From contig CALKJZ010000021.1 of assembly GCA_937995515.1 (NCBI GenBank), forward strand, positions 81,629 to 145,628: DNA of 64,000 nt. Direction: 5' to 3'. Below are positions 18,633 through 27,642 of this stretch, piece by piece (within the stretch, counting starts at the first letter, position 1; each line of letters starts with the position of its first letter). This DNA comes from an uncultured Sphingomonadaceae bacterium. GTDB lineage: Bacteria > Pseudomonadota > Alphaproteobacteria > Sphingomonadales > Sphingomonadaceae. Under the pieces are notes generated by a model that worked only from the letters and a program-made list of their open reading frames with translations, had not been told where the DNA came from and ran no database searches. Made by a program: the position numbers and the translations under genes.

Positions 18633-19918
18633 GCCGAGCCCGCCTCGGCCCGGTCACGCTCGAGGAGGGCGTCTCGCGGACCAACGGGCTTGCGCTTCTC
18701 TGGGCGGCGTTTGTGACCATCGGGCTCGTGACCGGCATGGCCGTGCTGACGCCCTATCTCCTCACCGAGACGCTCGGCTTGGACGAAGGCGCACAGGGGC
18801 GGGCGCTCGGCACGCTGACCATCGTCAACGAGGTGGTGCTCATCCTCGCCTACGGGCCGCTCGGTGCGCTGTCCGACCGGTTCGGCCGGCGGACCATCTA
18901 TGTGGGCGGCTTCCTCGCCATGGCGACCGCCTATCTCCTCTTTCCGCTGGCCGGGTCGTTCGCCGAATTCTCGGCCGTGCGCATCCTCTATGCGCTCGGA
19001 ATCGGGGCGGCGACGGGCATGTATGGCACGCTTCTTGCCGACTATGCGGTCGAACGCGACCGCGGCAAGCTCGCAGCGATCGGCGGCATCCTGAACGGGC
19101 TTGGCGTTGTGCTCCTCGCCCTCGTGCTGGGCGCCCTTCCGGCCTGGTTCGTGCGCGCGGGAATGGCGGGGCCCGAGGCCGCAATCGCCACCGGCCTTGT
19201 CGGCGCGATTGCCTGTGCGGCCACCGCCTTCCTGCTCTGGCTGGGACTGAAAGCGGGCGCACCGGCCGGCACCGGTCGCCTGCCGGTTGCCGTGATGCTG
19301 CAGCGCGGCGCGGGCGCGGCCCGCCGCTCGCCCGAGATCGCAGTGGGCTATGCGGCAGCCTTCGTCGCGCGCGGGGATCTGGCGATTGTCGGCATCTTCA
19401 CCGTGGCCTGGGGCAAGCAGGCCGCGCTTGCCACCGGCATGAGCCCTTCGGAGGCGCTGGAGGCCGGGCGCATGCCCTTCATCGTTGCCCAGTCGGCCGC
19501 GCTGCTGTGGCCGCTGGCGGTCATCGCCGTGATCGACCGGCTGCCGCGCGCGATCATGCTGGCGGCGGCCATGGGTCTTGGCGCCCTCGGCTATCTCGGC
19601 ATGGGGCTGGTGGCAGACCCGCTGGCGCCCGCTGCGATCCCCTTCTTCGCGGCGCTCGGGATCGGCCAGATCTCGGCGGTGCTGGGTGCGCAGACGCTGA
19701 TCGGCAAGGCCGCGCCCGCGGCCGAACGCGGCGCGGTGATCGGTCTCTTCAACTTCTCGGGCGCGGTCGGGATCCTGTTGCTCGGCGCCATAGCCGGCTG
19801 GGCGTTCGATGCGCTGGGGCCGGCTGCGCCGTTCGTGATCGTGGGCGTGCTGAACGGCGCCGTGGCGCTCGCCGCGCTTGCCGTTGCGCGCGCACGCAGC
19901 ACAGCTGCGAGCGCCTGA
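18629..19918 (+). CDS. MFS transporter
   Basis: 429-residue major facilitator permease. The loop 2-3 motif GALSDRFGRRTIYV is present, followed by GIGAATGMYGTLLADYAVER and a second half with FNFSGAVGILLLGAIAGWAFD. It differs from the other MFS protein of the island in lacking the drug-exporter-like GP motif. The ATG overlaps the stop of the chelatase-like gene (ATGA 18629-18632). Its position after a TonB receptor and a periplasm-facing protein suggests inner-membrane import of the same substrate, by inference. Confidence 0.88.
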   Translation: MSRARLGPVTLEEGVSRTNGLALLWAAFVTIGLVTGMAVLTPYLLTETLGLDEGAQGRALGTLTIVNEVVLILAYGPLGALSDRFGRRTIYVGGFLAMATAYLLFPLAGSFAEFSAVRILYALGIGAATGMYGTLLADYAVERDRGKLAAIGGILNGLGVVLLALVLGALPAWFVRAGMAGPEAAIATGLVGAIACAATAFLLWLGLKAGAPAGTGRLPVAVMLQRGAGAARRSPEIAVGYAAAFVARGDLAIVGIFTVAWGKQAALATGMSPSEALEAGRMPFIVAQSAALLWPLAVIAVIDRLPRAIMLAAAMGLGALGYLGMGLVADPLAPAAIPFFAALGIGQISAVLGAQTLIGKAAPAAERGAVIGLFNFSGAVGILLLGAIAGWAFDALGPAAPFVIVGVLNGAVALAALAVARARSTAASA

Positions 19919-19963
19919 GGCTCGCGCGCAGCGCGGATCAGCGCCCGAGCGCGCAGGCTCCGG

Positions 19964-20776
19964 TCAGCGCACGACGGCGCGGGTATAGAGGTGCCAGGTG
20001 GCATAGCCCAGCCACGGCAGCACCAGCATCAGCCCAAGGAACAGCGGGATAGAACCTGCAACGAGCAGCGCGGCCACGACCGCGCCCCAGCGCAACATCG
20101 GGGCCGGATTGTGCAGGAAGACCGCAACGGAGGTGAAGAGCGCCACGAACGGATCGCAGGCCTTGTCGACCGCCATGGGAAAGCTGAACGCGCCAATGAC
20201 CAGCGCGGCGATCGCGAAGCCGAGCCCGGCAAGGTTGCCGGCAACGATCATCGTCCACCCTTGCGGGGTGGCGAAAAGCAGGCGCAGGAACTCGGCCACG
20301 CCATCGGGCGCAAGCCGGCCGAGCGTGTTGGCATAGATGCCCTGCGCGACCGTCATCCAGAGCAGGAACAGCCCCGCGAGCACGATCGCAAGCATCATGA
20401 GCGGGAAGCGCTGCGGGCCGCGCAGCGGGTCGAAGAAGTGGAACCAGCTGGTATCGAGCCCCTGCTCGCGCCGGCGCGCGAGCTCGTAGAAGCCGGCCGC
20501 CGCGACCGGGCCGACCAGCGCGAAGCCGCCTGCCAGGGGGAAGATGAGCGCGAAGAGCGACTGGTGAAAGGCCAGCGCCGAGGCGGCAAAGCCGAGCGCC
20601 GCATAGACGACCGGAAGGAAGAGGAAATCTCCCCGCAAGGCCTGGAAATCCTCCCAGCCGCGCGCCAGCGCGAGGCGGATGTCGGCCATGCCGATCTCCC
20701 GCACCTCGGCGGCCTTCGGCCGGTCGGGCTCGAACGCCTGCGCCGGGCCTGTTGTGTCGATGCCTGCCTTGCCCAT
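19964..20776 (-). CDS. DUF2189 integral membrane protein
   Basis: 270-residue multi-pass membrane protein of the DUF2189 family. A soluble N-terminus ends in IRLALARGWEDFQ, followed by about six hydrophobic segments including LPVVYAALGFAASALAF, LMMLAIVLAGLFLLWMTVAQ and VAALLVAGSIPLFLGLMLVL. The family motif region PLAGGFALVGPVAAAGFYE (about 80-98) is present. Family function is unknown; it often accompanies respiratory genes. It is downstream of dnaA with 74 bp between them, in which a TGTCCACA-like sequence (minus strand of 20792-20799) occurs. Confidence 0.87.
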   Translation of the reverse strand: MGKAGIDTTGPAQAFEPDRPKAAEVREIGMADIRLALARGWEDFQALRGDFLFLPVVYAALGFAASALAFHQSLFALIFPLAGGFALVGPVAAAGFYELARRREQGLDTSWFHFFDPLRGPQRFPLMMLAIVLAGLFLLWMTVAQGIYANTLGRLAPDGVAEFLRLLFATPQGWTMIVAGNLAGLGFAIAALVIGAFSFPMAVDKACDPFVALFTSVAVFLHNPAPMLRWGAVVAALLVAGSIPLFLGLMLVLPWLGYATWHLYTRAVVR

Positions 20777-20850
20777 CCCGGCCTCCCAACCTGTGGACAG
20801 CCCAAAGAGGATAGGCCGTCGCCACGGCAGCGCAAGCCCCCGGGCTCCGC

Positions 20851-22197
20851 TCAGGCGTCGAGCACCCGGCGCAGATGGTCGATGTCGCGGTCGAGCTCGT
20901 GGTCGGTGGCGCGCAGTTCCTCGATGCGGCGGACAGCGTGGAGCACCGTCGTGTGGTCGCGCCCGCCAAAGCGCCGGCCGATTTCGGGATAGGAGCGCGG
21001 CGTGAGCTGCTTGGCAAGATACATGGCCACCTGCCGCGGGCGGGCAACCTCGCGGGCGCGGCGCGCGGAGACGAGATCGGAGAGCTTCAGCCGGTAATGT
21101 TCGGCGACGCGGCGCTGGATGTCGTCGATCGTCAGCTTGCGCGCGTGCGCACGCAGCACGTCGGCCAGCACGTCGCGGGTGAAATCGAGGTCGACCGTGC
21201 GGCCCATCAGGTTGGCGTAGGCAATCACGCGGTTGAGCGCGCCCTCGAGCTCACGGACATTGGCGACCATCTTGCGCGCGAGATACTCCACCACCGCATC
21301 GGGCACCGAGGCGGACGGGTGTGCGGCCAGCTTGGCGCGCAGGATGTTGTACCGCAGCTCATAGTCCGCCGGGTTGATGTCGGCCACCAGCCCCCAGGCC
21401 AGCCGCGAGCAAATGCGGCTTTCGATGCCCTCGAGGTTCTGCGGGCTACGGTCAGCGGAGATCACGAGGAACCGGCCGGCGCCGATGATCTCGTTCATGG
21501 TGTGGAAAAACTCTTCCTGCGTGGATTCCTTGCCGGCGATGAACTGCACATCGTCGATCATCAGGAGATCGCACGAGCGGAGATGCTGCTTGAACGCGAT
21601 CGTCTCGCGCGCCCGCAGGGCCGCCAGAAACTCGACCATGAACTTCTCGGCGGAAAGATAGATCACCTTGACGGCAGCCATGCGCGCCAGCACGCTCTGG
21701 CCGATGGCGTGCATCAGGTGGGTCTTGCCGAGCCCCGTCGGCCCGTGGAGAAACAGGGGGTTGAACCCGCCGCCATTGGGCTGGCCGACGGCTGCCGCGA
21801 GGGTCTGGGCGGCGTTGAAGGCCAGCTCGTTCGACTTGCCGACGACGAAACTGTCGAAGCTGTAGCGCGGTTCGAAGACAGGCGCGGCCGCTGCCGGGGC
21901 CGGGTCTGGCTGCGCGGCCGGGGCGGCGGCTGGTTCCGCCCTGGCCGAACCTGCGCAGAACCGCACGCCGGCAAGGCCGGGAAGGCGCCGCAGCAGCGCA
22001 TCGCAGATGCGCTTCCCGTGGTGGTGGCGCACCCAGTCGGCCATGAACGCCGATGGCAGGGTAAGCACCAGCTCGCCCGCATCGCCCATTACGGGCCGGG
22101 CCGGCGCAATCCACGAGGCAAAACGCTCGGCACCCAGCTCGGCGCGCAGCTCGGCGGCGACCTCCTCCCAGGCCGCAGCGAGCTGCGCCGACGACAT
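20851..22197 (-). CDS. dnaA: Chromosomal replication initiator protein DnaA
   Basis: Binds origin DnaA boxes and melts DNA for replication. The 448 residues from the ATG at 22197 carry domain I (SSAQLAAAWEEVAAELRAELG), a short Ala/Pro linker, AAA+ Walker A GPTGLGKT (about 152-159), Walker B LLMIDDVQF (about 211-219), the sensor motif SADRSPQNL, and the domain IV signature GGRDHTTVLHA. The ATG at 22197 is preferred because GGAGG lies 8 bases upstream and domain I starts immediately; an alternative ATG at 22338 would add 47 low-complexity residues. The neighbourhood (rpsT, mutM, ubiE, ubiB upstream) is typical for alphaproteobacteria. Confidence 0.96.
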   Translation of the reverse strand: MSSAQLAAAWEEVAAELRAELGAERFASWIAPARPVMGDAGELVLTLPSAFMADWVRHHHGKRICDALLRRLPGLAGVRFCAGSARAEPAAAPAAQPDPAPAAAAPVFEPRYSFDSFVVGKSNELAFNAAQTLAAAVGQPNGGGFNPLFLHGPTGLGKTHLMHAIGQSVLARMAAVKVIYLSAEKFMVEFLAALRARETIAFKQHLRSCDLLMIDDVQFIAGKESTQEEFFHTMNEIIGAGRFLVISADRSPQNLEGIESRICSRLAWGLVADINPADYELRYNILRAKLAAHPSASVPDAVVEYLARKMVANVRELEGALNRVIAYANLMGRTVDLDFTRDVLADVLRAHARKLTIDDIQRRVAEHYRLKLSDLVSARRAREVARPRQVAMYLAKQLTPRSYPEIGRRFGGRDHTTVLHAVRRIEELRATDHELDRDIDHLRRVLDA

Positions 22198-22553
22198 GGC
22201 TCTCGCCTCCGCCGGACCCGCGCCCCGCGACAGCTCTGCGGGCCGCTGCTGGGCGGGCGCGGGATGCGGTCGGTCGGGCCTCTGGTTCGCGGTGGCGCTG
22301 GCAGCGGCAATCGGGGGGTGGCTTGCTGGCGTTGGCATGAACCCTGCCTGTTCTGTCCCGCCCGGCTCTGGCGGCCGGGTCCTTGCGTCTGCGGCCCGCG
22401 GCTGTCGCAGGTCCGCGGCGATCCTTTCGGATAGCTGCTAGCCGCTGGCGTGGCCCTCAACCCCGGCGCGCGCCGCTTTGGCGCAAGGCCAGCGGAGGGG
22501 CAGGGATTGCCAAGCCCGGCCCGCAGCCCGGCCGATGGTCGCCGAGGCGTCTT

Positions 22554-22642
22554 GATCCCCCGCGCGACTGCCCGTGGGATTCCGTGTGCGATACCCGGTG
22601 CGATTCCCGGTGCGATCCGCGATCAAAAGATCCCCCGCGCGA
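22554..22642. repeat. 12-bp iteron-like tandem array with flanking direct repeats
   Basis: Consecutive 12-mers cccgtgggattc (22571), cgtgtgcgatac (22583), ccggtgcgattc (22595) and ccggtgcgatcc (22607) share the core gtgcgat. The array is flanked by exact copies of gatcccccgcgcga at 22554-22567 and 22629-22642. It lies about 360-450 bp upstream of the preferred dnaA start. Confidence 0.8.
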
Positions 22643-22955
22643 TCCGCCATCGCCTCTCCCCTCCCTGGCCACGCCCCGCCACGCCCCGCCCCCGGGCACG
22701 CGCGCGACCATGGCCTGCCGCTGGCGCGCAGCCGTGTGCCATTGGCCCGGCGCGCCGTGCAAAACCATCTCCGGCCCCCCCGAAGGCTCGGGGGAGAGCG
22801 TGCCTGCGGCCGGAATCCGGACGCCTCATGCTGCGTTGACACCGCGCCGGAACCCGGGCCGAGAAGGACCGCGCCGGACCCTCGGATCCGAATCGGCCCC
22901 CTGTGTACCGGGCGAACCCCGACGTGGCCCTGCGACTAAAACAGCGCCGCTCGGG

Positions 22956-23060
22956 GCGCACAAGAGCTCAAAAGTCACGAAACTGCAAATATTTCGGTTG
23001 ACAGATCAACCTGTTGAATTTCCAGAGGAAAATAACAAAATTCTGAAAAGCTTCGGGGTT
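22956..23060. other. AT-rich island with nested inverted repeats
   Basis: About 100 bp with long A/T runs (ggaaaataacaaaattctga) inside roughly 70% GC DNA. GGTTGA (22996-23001) pairs with TCAACC (23006-23011), and TCAAC (23006-23010) pairs with GTTGA (23013-23017). It could be an unwinding element or the rpsT/dnaA leader. Confidence 0.55.
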
Positions 23061-23293
23061 TTCGCGGAGCTGCCGACTGGCCCGAGATTCGCCCCCGCAC
23101 CGCGGCAGACCTGGGCGCCCCAGGCCAACGCCTTGACCTTGGCCACGAAATCCGCGGCGAATCAAATGCCGCCAGATGACAGAAGCATGACACTTTGATG
23201 ACGGGCACGGATTCCGCCCCCGGGGCGCGCGGGCGCCGCCACAGCTGGCCCCGAACATGGCGGGCCAGGCCGGCAAAGGCTTTCGGCCGGCGC

Positions 23294-23569
23294 TCAGCCG
23301 GCAGCGGATTCGAGGCTGGAAATCCGCCGCTCGAGCCGCGAGATCTTGCGCGAGGCGGTGTTGCGGTGGAGCACCCCCTTGGAGACACCGCGCATGATCT
23401 CCGGTTGCGCGGCGGCAAAGGCGGCCCGCGCCGCAGCCGCATCCCCGACTTCGATGGCGCTTTCCACTTTCTTCACGAAGGTGCGGATCCGCGAGCGGCG
23501 GGCACGGTTGATGTCGGCCCGGCGCGCATTGCGGCGGATTCGCTTCTCGGCAGATGGCGTGTTCGCCAT
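23294..23569 (-). CDS. rpsT: 30S ribosomal protein S20
   Basis: Small-subunit protein that binds 16S rRNA and helps assemble the 30S body. It is 91 residues and strongly basic, beginning [17 protein letters not shown], with the family pattern [16 protein letters not shown] and the end motif [19 protein letters not shown]. The ATG at 23569-23567 has a GGGAGA ribosome site. The frame is open upstream, but S20 starts at this MANT. The 228 bp to the mutM stop should contain its promoter. Confidence 0.97.
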   Translation of the reverse strand: MANTPSAEKRIRRNARRADINRARRSRIRTFVKKVESAIEVGDAAAARAAFAAAQPEIMRGVSKGVLHRNTASRKISRLERRISSLESAAG

Positions 23570-23797
23570 GATCGTCTCCCGTGCGGCCCGTGCCGCGTCT
23601 TGAACATGCTCACCAGAGGCCAGGGCCAGCAGCCGGCCAGCGCCCGGCCTGCGCCTGCGGAGGCTCCGGCACCTGCAGCGCCTCCGCACAGCTGCACGCA
23701 GGCGGGGGCGCCGGCGGCCGGGGCCGTCGCGTCGCGAGCCGCGGCGCTTAGGGGACGAACTGCCTGCCGTCAATGGTCTCCCCCTGCGCTTCCGCCC

Positions 23798-24613
23798 TCA
23801 GCGCTGGCAGTGGCGGCAATGCACCGTGCTGCGCCCGCCGACAAGCGACAGGACAAGGGCCCGCCCGCACGCCGGGCACGGTTGCCCCGCTCGGCCATAG
23901 ACGCGAAAGGCGGTCTGGTAGGTGCCGAGCTCGCCCGAGACCCGGGCGTGATCGCGCAGGCTCGAGCCGCCTGCTGCAATCGATTCGGAAAGCACCTCGG
24001 CAAGCACCGCTTGCAGCCGCACGAGCCGCGCGGACGACACCCGCCCCGCAGCCCGCGCCGGCGCGATGCCGGCCCGGAACAGCGCTTCGGCAGCATAGAT
24101 GTTGCCAACGCCCGCCAGCACGGTCTGGTCCATCAGGAAGGGTTTCACCGCGATCCGGCGCCCATGCGCTGCGCGGGCGAGATGATCCGGCGGCAGCGCC
24201 GGGTCGAGCGGCTCGGGGCCGAGGCGGGCGAGCCAGCGGTGAAGGAGGAGCGCGGGCGTTGCCACAATGTCGAAGGCGCCGAACCGGCGCGGATCGTGGA
24301 AGGCAAGCACAGGGCCGCCGGCAACCTCGAACAGCAGATGATCGTGCGGGCCTGGCACCGGCGGATCGAGCCGGATCCGGCCCGACATCCCGAGGTGGAA
24401 GATCGCGGTGTCGCCGCGGTTGGTGGCGATCAGGCCGAACTTGCCGCGCCGCCCGAGCCCGTTCACGCGCGCGCCAGAGAGCCGCTCGGCAAGCCCTCGC
24501 GGCAGCGGCCAGCGCAGATCCGCCCGGCGGGCCACCACGCGCCGGAGCGTGCGCCCCTCGAGCAGCGGACGCAGCCCGCGCACGACGGTCTCGACTTCAG
24601 GAAGCTCGGGCAC
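23798..24613 (-). CDS. mutM: Formamidopyrimidine-DNA glycosylase
   Basis: Removes 8-oxoguanine and formamidopyrimidine lesions from DNA. It has 271 residues with the obligate N-terminal catalytic sequence PELPEVETVVRGL (Pro2 nucleophile, Glu3), the conserved Lys in GRRGKFG, the H2TH region VGNIYAAEALF, and a C-terminal zinc finger CPAC...CRHC. The start is GTG (24613-24611), fixed because Pro must be residue 2. It is divergent from ubiE with 55 bp between starts, so both promoters overlap there. Confidence 0.97.
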   Translation of the reverse strand: MPELPEVETVVRGLRPLLEGRTLRRVVARRADLRWPLPRGLAERLSGARVNGLGRRGKFGLIATNRGDTAIFHLGMSGRIRLDPPVPGPHDHLLFEVAGGPVLAFHDPRRFGAFDIVATPALLLHRWLARLGPEPLDPALPPDHLARAAHGRRIAVKPFLMDQTVLAGVGNIYAAEALFRAGIAPARAAGRVSSARLVRLQAVLAEVLSESIAAGGSSLRDHARVSGELGTYQTAFRVYGRAGQPCPACGRALVLSLVGGRSTVHCRHCQR

Positions 24614-24668
24614 GCCTGCGGCCTAGGCGGCGCTGGAAGCCCGGGCAAGTTGCCGCTAGGCGGACCCC

Positions 24669-25406
24669 ATGAGCAGCAACGGCAAGGCCAGCTTCGGCTA
24701 TCGCACCGTGGCACCCGAGGAGAAAACGCGGCTCGTGGGTGCCGTCTTCTCCTCGGTCGCGCGCCGGTACGATTTGATGAACGACCTCATGTCGGGCGGC
24801 ATGCACCGGCTGTGGAAAGACCGGTTTGTCGCCATGGTGCGGCCGCGCCCGGGGGAGCGGATCCTCGATCTGGCCGGCGGCACCGGCGACATCGCCTTCC
24901 GCCTAGCCCGCGCGGGCGCCGAGGTGACGGTTGCGGACATCAACCCCGACATGCTGGCAGTCGGCCGCGAGCGCGCGCGCAGGCGCGGCCTGCAGGGTCT
25001 CGACTTCGCAGTCGCCAACGCCGAGGCCATGCCCTTTGCCGATGCCAGCTTCGATGCCGTGACGATTGCCTTCGGGATTCGCAACGTGACCCACATCGAG
25101 GCCGCCCTCGCCGACATGCGCCGCGTGCTGAAATGGGGCGGGCGCTTCTTCTGCCTCGAGTTTTCCACCACCGAATGGCCTGCCTTCGCCCGCGCCTACG
25201 ACCTCTATTCGATGAACATCGTGCCGCGCATCGGCCGGCTGGTGGCACGGGATGCGGAAAGCTACCGCTATCTTGTCGAGTCGATCCGCCGCTTTCCGAC
25301 CATGGCGGCGTTTGCGCGCATGATCGAGGAGGCGGGCTTCGGCCGGGTTTCAGCGACGCCCATCCTCGGCGGCGCGGTCGCCATCCATTCCGGCTGGAAG
25401 ATCTGA
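24669..25406 (+). CDS. ubiE: Demethylubiquinone/demethylmenaquinone methyltransferase
   Basis: SAM-dependent C-methyltransferase of ubiquinone biosynthesis, 245 residues. The UbiE signatures are clear: [20 protein letters not shown], the SAM-binding motif [11 protein letters not shown] (about 67-77), AFGIRNVTH and [11 protein letters not shown]. It is followed four bases later by the TTG start of ubiB, the usual ubiE-ubiB operon. Confidence 0.97.
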   Translation: MSSNGKASFGYRTVAPEEKTRLVGAVFSSVARRYDLMNDLMSGGMHRLWKDRFVAMVRPRPGERILDLAGGTGDIAFRLARAGAEVTVADINPDMLAVGRERARRRGLQGLDFAVANAEAMPFADASFDAVTIAFGIRNVTHIEAALADMRRVLKWGGRFFCLEFSTTEWPAFARAYDLYSMNIVPRIGRLVARDAESYRYLVESIRRFPTMAAFARMIEEAGFGRVSATPILGGAVAIHSGWKI

Positions 25407-25410
25407 GGCC

Positions 25411-26940
25411 TTGGCCAGCGGGCCCGTGCACGCGGCGCGGCTGCTGGGCGACGCGCGACGGCTGGCGCGCCACGGCGCGCTTCGTCCGTTCGAGACCCTT
25501 GCCGACGTGCCCGGCAGCGCCCGACTTGCCGCCCGGCTGCTGCGGCTGGGAGCGGGCGCGCCGGATCCGCCGCAGTTTGCCGAGGGGCTGAAGGCCTGCG
25601 GGCCGGCCGCCGTGAAGCTGGGCCAAGCGCTTGCCACCCGCCCCGACCTCGTGGGGCCCGCGGCCGCAGCAGACCTGAAGCGCCTGCAGGACGACATGCC
25701 CGCGGCTCCATGGGCGCGGATTGCCGCCGAGCTCGACCGCGCGCTGGGTCCGCAATGGCGTGCGGACTTTGTCGAGATCTCCGAAAAGCCGGTCGGCTCG
25801 GCCTCGATCGCGCAGGTGCACCGGGCGGTCACCCGCGCGGGCGAGACAGTGGCGCTCAAGGTGCTGCGCCCAGGAGTGGAGGAGCAGTTCACATCCGCCA
25901 TCGAAACCTATGCGTGGGCTGCCGCGCGCCTCGAGCGGCTGGGCGGCGAGTTCGCCCGGCTGCGACCGCGCCAGGTGATCGAGACCTTCCGCGGCTGGAC
26001 CATGGCCGAGCTCGACCTGCGCCGCGAGGCCGGGCACGCCTCCGAACTGGCCGATGCGGTGCGCGCCGAACCGGGGCTGCGCGTGCCGCGCGTCCACTGG
26101 CAGTGGACGAGCCGGCGCACGCTCGCCCTCGAATGGGTCGACGGTATCAAGCTCACCGACCATGCCGCGCTCGATGCCACGGGCGCAGACCGGCCCGCGC
26201 TCGCGCAGACACTGGTGCGCGGCTTCCTCGCGCAGGCGATCGGCAAGGGCTTCTTCCACGCCGACCTGCACCAGGGCAATCTGCTGCTCGACCGCGAGGG
26301 CCGGCTGGTGCTCCTCGATTTCGGCATCATGGGCCATCTCGACCGGCGCGCGCGGGTCTATCTCGCCGAGATCATCTTCGGCCTCCTCGTGGGCGATTAT
26401 GCGCGGGTGGCGGATATCCACTTCGAGGCCGGCTATGTGCCGCCGCACCACGACCGCATGGCCTTTGCAACCGCGCTGCGCGCCGCCGGCGAGCCAATCC
26501 GCGGCAAGGACGCAAGCCAGATCTCGATTGGCAACCTGCTCGACAACCTCTTCGCGATCACCCGCCAGTTCGACATGGAAACCCAGCCGCACCTGCTGCT
26601 GCTGCAGAAGACGATGGTGATGGTGGAAGGGGTCGCCATCGGTCTCGATCCGCACGTCAACATGTGGGAGACGGGCGGGCCCTATGTGAAGGCGTGGCTG
26701 CGCGAAGAGCTCGGCCCGGAGGCGCGGCTGGCCGACCGGCTGGTCGCCGACCTGCGGCTTCTCCTCCAGCTGCCCGAGGTCGCCCGCAGGCTCATCCGCC
26801 AGCTTCCGCCCGAAAGCGCAGCGCCGCCACAGCCGCCGGAGCCCCAGCTGCCGCCGCCCTCCCCCTGGACATGGCGGCCATTCCTCGCCGGGCTCGCGGT
26901 CGGTCTCGTGCTGCTGGCGCTTGTCGTCTTTCTGTTCTAG
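25411..26940 (+). CDS. ubiB: Ubiquinone biosynthesis protein UbiB (ABC1/ADCK-type kinase-like)
   Basis: Atypical protein-kinase-like ATPase needed for ubiquinone biosynthesis, 509 residues. The family KxGQ motif is AVKLGQALATRPDLVG, followed by the A-rich nucleotide loop VGSASIAQVH, the catalytic HADLHQGN and the metal-binding DFGIMG. A proline-rich linker leads to a C-terminal membrane helix (FLAGLAVGLVLLALVVFLF). The apparent start is TTG at 25411, four bases after ubiE; no better start lies nearby. Confidence 0.94.
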   Translation: MASGPVHAARLLGDARRLARHGALRPFETLADVPGSARLAARLLRLGAGAPDPPQFAEGLKACGPAAVKLGQALATRPDLVGPAAAADLKRLQDDMPAAPWARIAAELDRALGPQWRADFVEISEKPVGSASIAQVHRAVTRAGETVALKVLRPGVEEQFTSAIETYAWAAARLERLGGEFARLRPRQVIETFRGWTMAELDLRREAGHASELADAVRAEPGLRVPRVHWQWTSRRTLALEWVDGIKLTDHAALDATGADRPALAQTLVRGFLAQAIGKGFFHADLHQGNLLLDREGRLVLLDFGIMGHLDRRARVYLAEIIFGLLVGDYARVADIHFEAGYVPPHHDRMAFATALRAAGEPIRGKDASQISIGNLLDNLFAITRQFDMETQPHLLLLQKTMVMVEGVAIGLDPHVNMWETGGPYVKAWLREELGPEARLADRLVADLRLLLQLPEVARRLIRQLPPESAAPPQPPEPQLPPPSPWTWRPFLAGLAVGLVLLALVVFLF

Positions 26941-26975
26941 AAGGCGACCGGCCGCAAAAGGGGGAGGCGGCAGCC

Positions 26976-27539
26976 ATGGCCATCAACCGGACCTTCTTCT
27001 TTTCCGAGGTGCGCGCCACGCTGTTCGCAGGCCGTCTGACCCCGGGACAGACCCGCGGGCTGACCGCAATCCTCGACCATTGGGAACAGGCCCATGCCCG
27101 CTCCGACGACCGGTGGCTCGCCTACATGCTGGCAACGGTGCACCACGAGACGGACAAGAAGTTCGTCGGCATTCGCGAATACGGCCTCGGGCGCGGGCGG
27201 CCCTATGGTCGGCCTGTGCCACCCTACGGTCACGCCTATTATGGCCGGGGCTTCGTGCAGCTCACCTGGCAGGCGAATTACCAGAAAATGTCGGCGGTGT
27301 GCGGGGTCGATCTCGTCGCCAACCCGGATCTTGCGCTCGAGCTTGGCATTTGCACGCGCATCCTCTTCCACGGCATGATCAACGGCAGCTTCACCGGCCG
27401 CAGGCTGGCCGACTACTTCAGCCCCGCGCGCGAGGACTGGGTGCAGGCCCGGCGCATCATCAACGCGCTGGACAAGGCGCACCTGATTGCCGACCACGCC
27501 CACCGCTTCTACGCCGCCATCAGCTACACGACCGGGTGA
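26976..27539 (+). CDS. GH19 chitinase/endolysin-like lysozyme
   Basis: 187-residue protein with the glycoside hydrolase 19-type core found in phage endolysins: HHETD (putative acid E58), then YYGRGFVQLTWQANYQKMS (about 88-106) and a C-terminal region with ARRIINALDKAHLIADHA. There is no signal peptide, and no holin, spanin or other phage gene is adjacent. GGGGAGG precedes the ATG. It sits between ubiB and an ion channel gene, so it may be a domesticated lysin or an isolated phage-derived gene. Likely substrate is peptidoglycan, by family knowledge. Confidence 0.8.
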   Translation: MAINRTFFFSEVRATLFAGRLTPGQTRGLTAILDHWEQAHARSDDRWLAYMLATVHHETDKKFVGIREYGLGRGRPYGRPVPPYGHAYYGRGFVQLTWQANYQKMSAVCGVDLVANPDLALELGICTRILFHGMINGSFTGRRLADYFSPAREDWVQARRIINALDKAHLIADHAHRFYAAISYTTG

Positions 27540-27642
27540 TACACGACCGGATGAGCCGCTTGCGGCATCCGGCCACGCTCCCTACCTGCCCGCCGGGCTG
27601 AGCACGGCAAGCCCGCAACCGGGAACAGGCACGAGGAGCCGC

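Larger units (their letters stand above)
22198..23293. other. Noncoding region between dnaA and rpsT, possible origin or dnaA control region
   Basis: About 1.1 kb with no convincing gene. It holds a 12-bp iteron-like array with flanking direct repeats (22554-22642), an AT-rich island in an otherwise GC-rich segment (22956-23060) with nested inverted repeats, and seven GANTC sites (near 22578, 22602, 22812, 22889, 23085, 23158, 23209), more than base composition predicts. No canonical DnaA box (TTATCCACA or one mismatch) was found by eye. Confidence 0.5.

Noticed and set aside
22383..23198. 271-residue plus-strand open frame right of dnaA
   Set aside because: Low-complexity Arg/Pro translation running through the iteron-like repeats; no domain or ribosome site.
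22198..23293. Canonical DnaA-box cluster
   Set aside because: No TTATCCACA or single-mismatch version found by eye; only iteron-like repeats are reported.
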